A DNA stretch of 11,616 nt from Deltaproteobacteria bacterium (GCA_016234985.1 JACRNK010000042.1:1-11616); one strand, 5' to 3'. Shown: positions 4,895 through 11,051, numbered from the stretch's first letter. The notes: generated by a model not told the origin, from the letters alone. Program-made: numbers and translations.

Positions 4895-7890
4895 TGGATA
4901 TATTTCCCCCGTCATATTCTGCGCCGGTTAGAATTGAATTTTTTGGAGACGAGGTTGAGGCCATAAGAACCTTTGACAGTGCAACTCAAAGGTCTAAAGA
5001 TGCAATGAGCGAAGCGCTCATTCTGCCTGCGCGGGAGATTATATTTTCAAAAGATGCAAAGGAAATGGCCATAAGCAGGATTAGACACAGGGCTGAAGAG
5101 ATAGAGCTTCCAAGGGATGCAAGAGAATCGATTTCAGATAGAATACGGGATGGGCTGGTATTTGCCGGCATTGATTTCCTCCTGCCTCTTTTTTATGAAA
5201 GGACTGTTACATTTTTTGATTATCTTCCCGATGATTGCCTGTTCATTCTTGATAATCAAAATGAAATAGAAACAGCAGCTAAAGAGTTTGAAAATGAGGT
5301 GTTGGAGGGAAAGACAAAGGTTGAACAAAAAAGGCATTTTTTTGTAAAGCCGGAAGAGTTTTATATCTCTTTCCGCGAATTAAACTCCATATTCAATCAA
5401 AGGAGCGTCGTTACATTGGAAACCTCTGCAGGCAAAGGCCTGGAGCTTTATACCGAATCCAATCTTGATATACGGCAGGATATTGCAACCCCCCACCCCA
5501 CCCTCCCCCGCAAGGGGGGAGGGGAAGGGGAGGGGGCTCTCAAGCCGTTGGCGGACAGGATCAAGGACTGGCGGGACTTGGGCTGGAGCATATTTCTTGT
5601 CTGCCATAATGCCGGTCAGGCGGAACGATTGAAGGAATTACTGGAGGGGTATAGGCTGATAGCGGAGTTTACCCCCCCTCTGTCCCCCTCTTTAATCAAA
5701 GAGGGGGAGGGGGGAGTTAAGGATATTAAAATCACTATCGGCGATATAAGTTCCGGGTTTCGTTTTCCGTCTCTAAAATTAGCTGTAATAACAGAGGAAG
5801 AAATTTTTGGGCAAAGGGTAAAGAGGCGGGCGCCGCCTTCCAATAAAATGGAAGCCTTCCTCACGCAGTTGCAGGATTTGAGCGTAGGCGACTTTATTGT
5901 GCATACAATCCACGGCATCGGGATTTATCAAGGGCTTAAGCGCCTCAAAATAGAGGATCCCGAATCAAGTTCGGGACAAGTTATAGAAAACGATTTTCTC
6001 ATTCTTGAATATCAGGGGGGAGATAAAATATATCTTCCTGTCCAGAGGCTGAATCTCATAGGCAAGTATCACGGCATGGAAGGCAAAAAGCCGGGGTTGG
6101 ATAAGCTCGGTTCAACAAGCTGGGAAAAGACAAAAGGCAAGGTTAAAAAAGCGGTAGAGGAGATGGCAAAGGAACTGCTGGAACTTTACGCTCAAAGAGA
6201 AGTGGTGGAGGGTTTTTCATTTTCAAAAGGGGACAGGCTCTTTTCCGAGTTTGAGGCGTCTTTTGAATATGACGAGACCCCTGACCAGGCAAACGCTATT
6301 ATAGATGTGCTCAAAGACATGGAAGAGCCAAAACCAATGGACAGGCTAATCTGCGGCGATGTGGGTTACGGCAAGACCGAAGTGGCTATGCGCGCCGCTT
6401 TCAGAGCTGTGCTTGACAATAAACAGGCGGCGGTTCTTGTGCCGACTACGGTTCTTGCGCAGCAGCACTATCTTACATTTAAAAACAGGTTTGCCGCATA
6501 TCCGGTAGTTGTAGAGGTTTTAAGCCGTTTTAGAAGTCATAGAGAGCAGAAAGAGACCTTAAAAAAACTTGCGCAAGGAGAGGTTGATATAGTTATAGGC
6601 ACACATAGACTTTTGCAAAAGGATGTTGCGTTTAAGGAATTGGGTCTGATTATCGTTGACGAGGAACACAGATTTGGCGTAAGCCACAAAGAGAGATTAA
6701 AGCAGATGAAAAAGCAGGTTGATGTGCTGACATTGACGGCAACGCCTATTCCAAGAACGTTGCATATGTCTATGGCAGGCATAAGGGATTTAAGCATAAT
6801 AAATACGCCGCCTGAAGACAGGCTTGCCATAAAGACTGTTGTTGCAAAGTTTGACGATGACTTGATAAGGGATGCTGTCCGAAGGGAGTTGTCCAGAGGC
6901 GGCCAGGTCTTTTTTGTCCACAACAGGGTGCAGAGCATTGCGGCAATGGCTGATTATCTCAAAAGAATTGTCCCTGAGGCAAGGGTTGCGATTGCCCACG
7001 GCCAGATGAGGGAAAGGGAGCTTGAGAAGATAATGGCAGGCTTTATGAATAAGGAGCATGACATCCTGCTTTCCACATCCATCATAGAATCAGGGCTTGA
7101 CATACCGTCTGCAAACACCATCCTGATAAACAGGGCAGACAGGTTCGGCCTTGCAGAGATATATCAATTGAGAGGCAGGGTGGGCAGGAGCAGCCACAGG
7201 GCCTATGCCTATCTTTTGACGCCGCCGGAACTAACGCTTACGGAAGATGCAAAGAAGAGGCTGAAGGTGCTTCAGGAGCTTTCCGACCTTGGCGCCGGGT
7301 TCAGGCTTGCCGCGTATGATCTGGAGATAAGGGGAGCGGGAGAGCTTCTCGGAGCCAAACAATCCGGCCAGATTGCGGAGGTCGGTTTTGAGCTGTACAC
7401 GCAGCTTCTGGAAGATGCCATACAAGAATTAAAAGGAGAAAAAATAGAAAGAGAGATTGAGCCTGAGATAAATCTTAAGGTGTCCGCGTATATTCCTGAA
7501 GATTATATTCCTGACGAGAGGCAAAGGCTGAACATATATAAAAGAATTGCCTCTGTATTAACCGAAGATGACATGGCTAAGCTGAAAGAGGAAATACGGG
7601 ATAGGTTTGGCGACATGCCGGAGCTGGTAAATAATTTGTTCAGAATTGTGGGGCTGAAGCTGCTGTTGAAAGCGCTTAAGATAACCGAGCTCTCCCAGAA
7701 AGGGGATTGGATTTATATTGCCTTTTCAAACGACACCAATGTGGACCCGCAGAAGATGCTTGCCCTTGTAAAAAAGAATCCCAAAAAATTCAGGCTTATG
7801 CCGGATTCCAGGCTTATCGCTGCTTTAGAAAAGGGAAAAGAGGCCTGGGATGAGGCAAGATATGTATTGCAACAGTTGGTAAAAGGATGA
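4852..7890 (+). CDS. mfd: Transcription-repair coupling factor Mfd, main part
   Basis: A 1012-codon frame that carries the rest of Mfd, the translocase that removes RNA polymerase stalled at DNA damage and recruits UvrA. Its own ATG 4852 is probably not a natural start, since homology enters at once (MVEERGEMRIAGGIVDIFPP). It covers the UvrB-like region to about residue 320, the RNA-polymerase interaction domain (about 340-405, HGIGIYQGLKRL...YLPVQRLNLIGKY), and the RecG-like helicase. Seen there are Walker A GDVGYGKTE (about 503), LVPTTVLAQQH, GTHRLLQ, DEEHRFG (603), LTATPIPRT, the TRG-type end QLRGRVGRSSHRAYAYLL, and DLEIRGAGELLG. The C-terminal TRCF domain ends at 7890. Three more palindromic elements lie inside at residues about 213-229, 274-289 and 369-375, all before the helicase. 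The stop overlaps the next start (ATGA). Confidence 0.92.
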   Translation: MVEERGEMRIAGGIVDIFPPSYSAPVRIEFFGDEVEAIRTFDSATQRSKDAMSEALILPAREIIFSKDAKEMAISRIRHRAEEIELPRDARESISDRIRDGLVFAGIDFLLPLFYERTVTFFDYLPDDCLFILDNQNEIETAAKEFENEVLEGKTKVEQKRHFFVKPEEFYISFRELNSIFNQRSVVTLETSAGKGLELYTESNLDIRQDIATPHPTLPRKGGGEGEGALKPLADRIKDWRDLGWSIFLVCHNAGQAERLKELLEGYRLIAEFTPPLSPSLIKEGEGGVKDIKITIGDISSGFRFPSLKLAVITEEEIFGQRVKRRAPPSNKMEAFLTQLQDLSVGDFIVHTIHGIGIYQGLKRLKIEDPESSSGQVIENDFLILEYQGGDKIYLPVQRLNLIGKYHGMEGKKPGLDKLGSTSWEKTKGKVKKAVEEMAKELLELYAQREVVEGFSFSKGDRLFSEFEASFEYDETPDQANAIIDVLKDMEEPKPMDRLICGDVGYGKTEVAMRAAFRAVLDNKQAAVLVPTTVLAQQHYLTFKNRFAAYPVVVEVLSRFRSHREQKETLKKLAQGEVDIVIGTHRLLQKDVAFKELGLIIVDEEHRFGVSHKERLKQMKKQVDVLTLTATPIPRTLHMSMAGIRDLSIINTPPEDRLAIKTVVAKFDDDLIRDAVRRELSRGGQVFFVHNRVQSIAAMADYLKRIVPEARVAIAHGQMRERELEKIMAGFMNKEHDILLSTSIIESGLDIPSANTILINRADRFGLAEIYQLRGRVGRSSHRAYAYLLTPPELTLTEDAKKRLKVLQELSDLGAGFRLAAYDLEIRGAGELLGAKQSGQIAEVGFELYTQLLEDAIQELKGEKIEREIEPEINLKVSAYIPEDYIPDERQRLNIYKRIASVLTEDDMAKLKEEIRDRFGDMPELVNNLFRIVGLKLLLKALKITELSQKGDWIYIAFSNDTNVDPQKMLALVKKNPKKFRLMPDSRLIAALEKGKEAWDEARYVLQQLVKG
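5488..5538. repeat. Palindromic element C inside mfd (second family)
   Basis: CCCTCCCCC and GGGGGGAGGG flank GCAA; the run encodes TPHPTLPRKGGGEGEGA in the mfd frame. The sequence is related to, but distinct from, elements A and B. It lies where Mfd homologues have a variable link ahead of PLxxL (ALKPLADRIKDW). The 51 bases are an exact number of codons. Confidence 0.6.
5671..5718. repeat. Palindromic element B inside mfd
   Basis: A second copy of element A's 48-bp core in the same orientation and same reading phase, encoding TPPLSPSLIKEGEGGV again. Only two bases differ, one in the third position and one in the right arm. The inner stem CCCCCTCTTT / AAAGAGGGGG is unchanged. It sits in a surface loop of the UvrB-like region, between RLIAEF and DIKITIGD. 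Confidence 0.7.
5958..5976. repeat. Small palindrome D inside mfd
   Basis: TCCCGAA and TTCGGGA form a 7-bp perfect stem with a 5-base loop (TCAAG). It encodes the DPESSSGQ stretch in the RNA-polymerase interaction domain, between LKIE and NDFLILEY, where the family usually has a short beta turn. It looks like a third kind of palindromic insertion. Confidence 0.5.
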
Positions 7891-8825
7891 TAATATTTTG
7901 TATTCTGTATTCTGTATTCTGTATTCTACTTTTCGCCGGCTGCAAAAAACAGGAAGAAGAGAAGGTTGTTTCTCCCAAAGAGGTGGCGATTAAAATAAAT
8001 GTGAGAGAGATTACGCATGGAGAGTTTCAGGACACCTTCAAGAGATTATTTTTAGAAGGCGCAGCGGCTGAGATAAAAGACGAAGAACTGAAAAACCTTA
8101 AGATGGCCCTTGTCAACCAATTCATTGAAGAGGAATTGATTTTGGAAGAGGCAAAAATACTGACGCTGGATGTCAAGGACAACGAAGTTTCGCGTGAGAC
8201 GGAAGAGATTAAAAAAGAATATGCCGGAGAGGGGTTTGAATCAAACATCTTGAGCAAATACGGAAGCATGGATAAGTGGAAGGAAGAGATTAGAAAGAAA
8301 ATGCTGCTTAGGAAGGTTATAGATAAGGCCATTGGTCCGAGAATTACGGTTAAAGAGGATGAGGCCAGAAGATATTATAAAGAGCATATAGCAGATTACA
8401 AGAGAAAAGAACAGGCAAGGGCGCGGATGATTGTAGTCAAAACAGAGGAAGAGGCCAATCAGGTGAAGGAGCGGCTGAAAAAGGGAGAGGATTTTGCAAG
8501 GCTGGCTCAGGAGATTTCTTTAGGGCCTGAAGGCAAAAAAGGCGGGGACCTCGGTTTTTTCGGCAGGGGTGAAATGCCGAAAGAGTTTGAGGATGTGGTT
8601 TTTCCCTTGCCTGCAGGCAAATTAAGCGAGGTAATAAAAACTCCTTACGGCTATCACATTTTCAGAGTTGAAGAAAAGAGAGAGGCAAAGGATCTGAAGT
8701 TTTCAGAGGTAAAAGATCAGATAATAAATAAGTTAAAAAGGGAAAAAGGCGATGCCGAGTTTCAAGCATGGATGACGGAATTAAAGCAAGGGGCAAAGAT
8801 AGAGGTTAAGGAGGAGTTGTTGTGA
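7887..8825 (+). CDS. Peptidyl-prolyl isomerase (SurA/parvulin-type) lipoprotein
   Basis: A 312-residue exported protein whose ATG overlaps the mfd stop (ATGA), so translation is probably coupled. The leader MIIFCILYSVFCILLFAGC has lipobox FAGC with Cys19, followed by KKQEEEK; it should be anchored in a membrane facing the periplasm. Residues about 30-165 are the helical SurA-N-like chaperone domain. Residues about 172-262 are a parvulin (PpiC) domain: ARARMIVVKTEEEANQ, EDFARLAQEISLGPEGKKGG, DLGFFGRGEMPKEFE, and PYGYHIFRVEEK. The usual RARH of the first strand is RARM here, so a conserved histidine is lost while the GYHI histidine stays; isomerase activity may be weak. The role is folding of exported proteins. 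The leader is encoded largely by four perfect TGTATTC heptamers. No good Shine-Dalgarno spacing is present (AAAGG abuts ATG). Confidence 0.85.
   Translation: MIIFCILYSVFCILLFAGCKKQEEEKVVSPKEVAIKINVREITHGEFQDTFKRLFLEGAAAEIKDEELKNLKMALVNQFIEEELILEEAKILTLDVKDNEVSRETEEIKKEYAGEGFESNILSKYGSMDKWKEEIRKKMLLRKVIDKAIGPRITVKEDEARRYYKEHIADYKRKEQARARMIVVKTEEEANQVKERLKKGEDFARLAQEISLGPEGKKGGDLGFFGRGEMPKEFEDVVFPLPAGKLSEVIKTPYGYHIFRVEEKREAKDLKFSEVKDQIINKLKREKGDAEFQAWMTELKQGAKIEVKEELL
7899..7926 (+). repeat. Heptanucleotide array (TGTATTC)x4 in a lipoprotein leader
   Basis: Four perfect tandem copies of the 7-bp unit TGTATTC. Read through three frames they give the 7-residue period CILYSVF, which forms the hydrophobic core of the signal peptide of the 7887-8825 lipoprotein. 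Gain or loss of one unit would shift the frame 5-12 codons after the start. Confidence 0.9.
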
Positions 8826-9457
8826 AAACAATTTCAAATTTCAAATTTCAAATTTCAAATTTCAAATCTCAAGCCTGCTTGCTGCTCACTGCTCACTGCT
8901 TACTGCTTACCCCCGCAGTCCATGCTGAAATCATAGACCGCATCGTGGCTGTGGTGAATGACAGCGCTATTACCATGTCTGAATTGAATGCCGCCACTGC
9001 CGGCCTGGGAGATATAAAGGGCGCAGATAAAGATAAAAGAAAAAAGATTATGGAGACAAAGAGCAAGGTATTAGACCAGCTTATTGAGAAAAAATTGGTT
9101 GAACAGGCGGCAAACAAGGCCGGCATTACTGTCAGCGAAAAAGAGATAGACAACTCAATTGACGATGTGAAGAGGCAAAACAACATAGGCCAGGAAGAGC
9201 TTTTAAGCGCGCTGGCAAAAAACGGCCTTACATTCAAAGAATACCGGGAGCAGCTTAAAGATCAGATAAGGCAGGTAAAATTTATAAACAAAGAAATTCG
9301 CTCAAACATAAAAATGTCTGACGAGGATGGCAAAAGATGTGCTTGCAATGGCCCAAAAAGGCGAAGGATTTGCGAAACTGGCAAAGGAGTATTCCCAGGG
9401 ACCAAATGCGCAAGATGGCGGCGACCTCGGTTATGTCAAAGCAGGCGAAATGGATAA
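8822..9457 (+). CDS. SurA-like periplasmic chaperone, N-terminal fragment
   Basis: GTG 8822 overlaps the stop of the preceding gene (GTGA) and has AAGGAGG 7 bases upstream. The product starts with a repeat-built leader: the n-region ISNFKFQISNFKSQ, then CLLLTAHCLLLTPAVHA with a good cleavage site after AVHA. The mature part EIIDRIVAVVNDSAITMSEL is the typical SurA beginning. Residues to about 170 are the SurA N-terminal chaperone domain (VLDQLIEKKLVEQAANKAGI, ITVSEKEIDNSIDDVKRQNN). Homology ends at IRSNIKMSDED; the following GKRCACNGPK... is out of frame. The isomerase domain continues in the other frame at 9327-9692. Between them about 35-40 residues of the linker and the first parvulin strand are missing, so the gene is interrupted. 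Confidence 0.75.
   Translation: MKTISNFKFQISNFKSQACLLLTAHCLLLTPAVHAEIIDRIVAVVNDSAITMSELNAATAGLGDIKGADKDKRKKIMETKSKVLDQLIEKKLVEQAANKAGITVSEKEIDNSIDDVKRQNNIGQEELLSALAKNGLTFKEYREQLKDQIRQVKFINKEIRSNIKMSDEDGKRCACNGPKRRRICETGKGVFPGTKCARWRRPRLCQSRRNG
8831..8872 (+). repeat. Heptanucleotide array (ATTTCAA)x6
   Basis: Five perfect copies and one variant (ATCTCAA) of the 7-bp unit ATTTCAA, 42 bp. It starts four codons into the SurA-like gene and encodes the n-region of the signal peptide with heptapeptide period (FKFQISN). Confidence 0.9.
8883..8910 (+). repeat. Heptanucleotide array TGCTCAC/TGCTTAC x4
   Basis: Two TGCTCAC and two TGCTTAC units in tandem, 28 bp. They encode LLTAHCLLLT, the hydrophobic core of the signal peptide of the SurA-like gene. 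Ten bases separate this array from the ATTTCAA array. Confidence 0.88.
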
Positions 9458-9692
9458 GGCCATAGAAAAGGCGGCCGCCGCATTAAATATCGGCGAGACA
9501 AGCGATATAATCAAGACCGCTACAGGGTTTCACATAATCCGGCTTGAAGACAAGCGGAAGGCGGAGCCAAAGCCTTTTTCAGCGGTTGAGGATGATATTA
9601 AAAACATCATCTTCCAGAAAATTATAGATGAGCGATACAGGCTCTGGTTAGACGGGATGATGAAAAAGGCGTATATAGAGGTGAGACTGTAA
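9327..9692 (+). CDS. SurA-like protein, C-terminal parvulin domain fragment
   Basis: A 121-codon frame with the rest of the SurA-like gene. AKDVLAMAQKGEGFAKLAKE, YSQGPNAQDGGDLGYVKAGE, ETSDIIKTATGFHIIRLEDK and FSAVEDDIKNIIFQKI are the later parts of a parvulin (PpiC) domain and the SurA C-terminal helix (RYRLWLDGMMKKAYIEVRL). The first strand with the RARHIL-type motif is absent. The ATG at 9327 has no ribosome binding site and lies at the junction, so it is probably not a natural start. The fragment could only work if joined to the upstream part. Spacing and strand fit the operon mfd - lipoprotein - SurA-like - pdxA. Confidence 0.7.
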   Translation: MAKDVLAMAQKGEGFAKLAKEYSQGPNAQDGGDLGYVKAGEMDKAIEKAAAALNIGETSDIIKTATGFHIIRLEDKRKAEPKPFSAVEDDIKNIIFQKIIDERYRLWLDGMMKKAYIEVRL

Positions 9693-9697
9693 AGAAC

Positions 9698-9779
9698 AGT
9701 TATTAGTTGGGAGTTCGGTGTCGGGAGTTAAAAGTAAAAACAACAACTCCGAACTACGAACTCATAACTCCGAACTGTA
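9698..9779. repeat. Paired heptanucleotide arrays in inverted orientation
   Basis: 9698-9739 holds six units with period 7, four of them starting AGTT (AGTTATT, AGTTGGG, AGTTCGG, TGTCGGG, AGTTAAA, AGTAAAA). 9745-9779 holds five with AACT (AACTCCG, AACTACG, AACTCAT, AACTCCG, AACTGTA). AACT is the complement of AGTT, so the two arrays face each other and can fold into a hairpin. They fill the gap between the SurA-like gene and pdxA; the last unit ends 3 bases before the pdxA ATG, which has no Shine-Dalgarno sequence. Confidence 0.75.
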
Positions 9780-9782
9780 TTT

Positions 9783-10118
9783 ATGAAACCTGCCATTGCA
9801 ATCACCATGGGCGACCCTACAGGGGTCGGGCCTGAGGTTATCTTAAAGGCCGTTTCTGATAAGAACATCAGGCGGCTCTGCAATCCTGTGATTTTAGGCG
9901 ATGAGGCGGTTCTTTCATATTTAAATTCAAAATTTAAAATTCAAAATTCAAAACTCAAAATCATAAATCTTTCCAATCTCAATCCCAAAAAACTAAAACC
10001 GGGCAAACCTGATAAAACATGCGCCAAAGCCATGATGGCTTACATACAAGAGGCTGTTTGCATGGCCACGGCAGGCGATAACCGGGCAAACCTGATAAAA
10101 CATGCGCCAAAGCCATGA
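9783..10118 (+). CDS. pdxA: 4-hydroxythreonine-4-phosphate dehydrogenase, N-terminal fragment
   Basis: PdxA makes the precursor that PdxJ joins with deoxyxylulose 5-phosphate to form pyridoxine 5'-phosphate. This frame starts at ATG 9783 with MKPAIAITMGDPTGVGPEVI, the family's N-terminal signature, and continues VILGDEAVLSYL. Residues 48-60 (NSKFKIQNSKLKI) come from a heptanucleotide array. The frame then reads KTCAKAMMAYIQEAVCMATA, and goes astray at GDNRANLIKHAPKP because an 83-bp tandem duplication (9997-10162) shifts it. It ends at TGA 10116-10118, overlapping the ATG of the next frame. Without the extra copy the gene would encode one protein of about 325 residues, the usual PdxA length. 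No Shine-Dalgarno is seen. Confidence 0.85.
   Translation: MKPAIAITMGDPTGVGPEVILKAVSDKNIRRLCNPVILGDEAVLSYLNSKFKIQNSKLKIINLSNLNPKKLKPGKPDKTCAKAMMAYIQEAVCMATAGDNRANLIKHAPKP
9924..9958 (+). repeat. Heptanucleotide array (AATTCAA)x5 inside pdxA
   Basis: Five tandem 7-bp units (AATTCAA, AATTTAA, AATTCAA, AATTCAA, AACTCAA) followed by a degenerate sixth. They are translated as NSKFKIQNSKLKI, again with 7-residue period, in a part of PdxA that is variable in the family (between the first strand and the TGP motif). Confidence 0.85.
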
Positions 10119-10162
10119 TGGCTTACATACAAGAGGCTGTTTGCATGGCCACGGCAGGCGAT
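9997..10162 (+). repeat. Perfect 83-bp tandem duplication in pdxA
   Basis: 9997-10079 and 10080-10162 are identical over all 83 bases and directly adjacent; the first mismatches are at 9996/10079 and 10080/10163. The unit covers the codons from KPGKPDKTCAKAMMAYIQEA to ATAGD. Since 83 is not a multiple of three, it shifts pdxA out of frame. No divergence between the copies means it is very recent, or an assembly overlap that was not merged. Confidence 0.95.
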
Positions 10163-10843
10163 GTGGACGCTATTGTTACGGGCCCGATAAGTAAAGAAGC
10201 TATAAATAAGGCCGGCTACCATTTTCACGGCCATACCGAATTCCTTGCGCATCTTACAAATACAAAAGACTTTCGCATGATGCTTGCCGGTAGCGCCCTA
10301 AAGGTTATTCTTGTAACAATCCACGAATCTATAAAAAATGTGCCTCGGCTTTTAACCAGAGAAAATGTTTTTAAGACTATCAAAATAACGGACGAGACTT
10401 TCAAAAAATATTTCGGCATTAAAAGGCCGAGGATTGCCGTTGCAGCGCTCAATCCTCACGCAGGCGAGGCAGGGCTTTTCGGCAGCGAGGAGAAGCGGAT
10501 TATCATGCCTGCAATAAAAAAGGCAAGGCAAATGGGTATAAATGCCTCAGACCCTCTGCCGCCGGATACGCTTTTTTATCGGGCTGTAAAAAACAAAGAA
10601 TTTGATTGTGTTGTCTGCATGTATCACGACCAAGGGCTCATTCCGCTCAAGCTCCTGCACTTTGAAGACGGTGTCAATGTAACCCTTGGCCTGCCCATTA
10701 TCCGAACATCCGTTGACCACGGCACAGGATATGACATTGCATGGAAAGGAATAGCAAACCCCGCGAGCATGAAGGCTGCTATAAAGATGGCTGTGGAGAT
10801 GGCGAAGAAGAAAACATTGGAAAGATTGATAACGGCTTCCTAG
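10115..10843 (+). CDS. pdxA: 4-hydroxythreonine-4-phosphate dehydrogenase, main part
   Basis: A 242-codon frame with most of PdxA. Seen are IVTGPISKEAINKAG (20-34), HGHTE (38-42, substrate phosphate/product contact region), the metal-binding histidines at H70 (TIHESIKNV), H115 (NPHAGE) and H171 (MYHDQGL), and RTSVDHGTGYDIA (198-210). These residues correspond to the zinc ligands of the E. coli enzyme. The C-terminus ends in AIKMAVEMAKKKTLERL. The catalytic core is intact in sequence; the MGDPTGVGPE part is in the preceding frame. The ATG at 10115 overlaps the TGA of the upstream frame (ATGA), so re-initiation could in theory yield a two-piece protein, but no ribosome binding site is visible. 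Confidence 0.88.
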   Translation: MMAYIQEAVCMATAGDVDAIVTGPISKEAINKAGYHFHGHTEFLAHLTNTKDFRMMLAGSALKVILVTIHESIKNVPRLLTRENVFKTIKITDETFKKYFGIKRPRIAVAALNPHAGEAGLFGSEEKRIIMPAIKKARQMGINASDPLPPDTLFYRAVKNKEFDCVVCMYHDQGLIPLKLLHFEDGVNVTLGLPIIRTSVDHGTGYDIAWKGIANPASMKAAIKMAVEMAKKKTLERLITAS

Positions 10844-10910
10844 TGTTTGAAAAACCATTGACAACAAAGCGGCGAATGGATAATAATATTCCCTCAACTA
10901 AAACAGAGTG

Positions 10911-10945
10911 TTAACTATTCACTGACCACTGTTCACTAATCACTG
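10911..10945 (+). repeat. Heptanucleotide array upstream of tRNA-Arg
   Basis: Five units of period 7: TTAACTA, TTCACTG, ACCACTG, TTCACTA, ATCACTG. They are divergent but share CACT and the 7-bp step. The array ends 8 bases before the tRNA gene. Confidence 0.7.
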
Positions 10946-10953
10946 AAGTTCAT

Positions 10954-11030
10954 GCCCCCGTAGCTCAGATGGATAGAGCAGCAGATTCCTAATCTGTTGG
11001 CCGGACGTTCGAATCGTCTCGGGGGCGCCA
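10954..11030 (+). tRNA. tRNA-Arg (anticodon CCT)
   Basis: A 77-base cloverleaf with encoded CCA. Acceptor stem GCCCCCG pairs fully with CGGGGGC, then G discriminator and CCA. The D stem is GCTC/GAGC, and the anticodon stem GCAGA/TCTGT carries loop TTCCTAA, giving anticodon CCT, which reads AGG. The T arm is GGACG-TTCGAAT-CGTCT with one G-T pair. A heptanucleotide array lies just upstream and the Lrp/AsnC-type gene follows 21 bases downstream. Confidence 0.95.
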
Positions 11031-11051
11031 AAATTATATGGAGGAGGGATT

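Noticed and set aside
7899..8910. Heptanucleotide arrays as a CRISPR
   Set aside because: Units are 7 bp with no spacers; nothing like a 24-40 bp repeat with unique spacers is present.
10115..10118. ATGA overlap as proof of a functional two-part PdxA
   Set aside because: The overlap is created by the duplication, there is no ribosome binding site, and an artefact is at least as likely.
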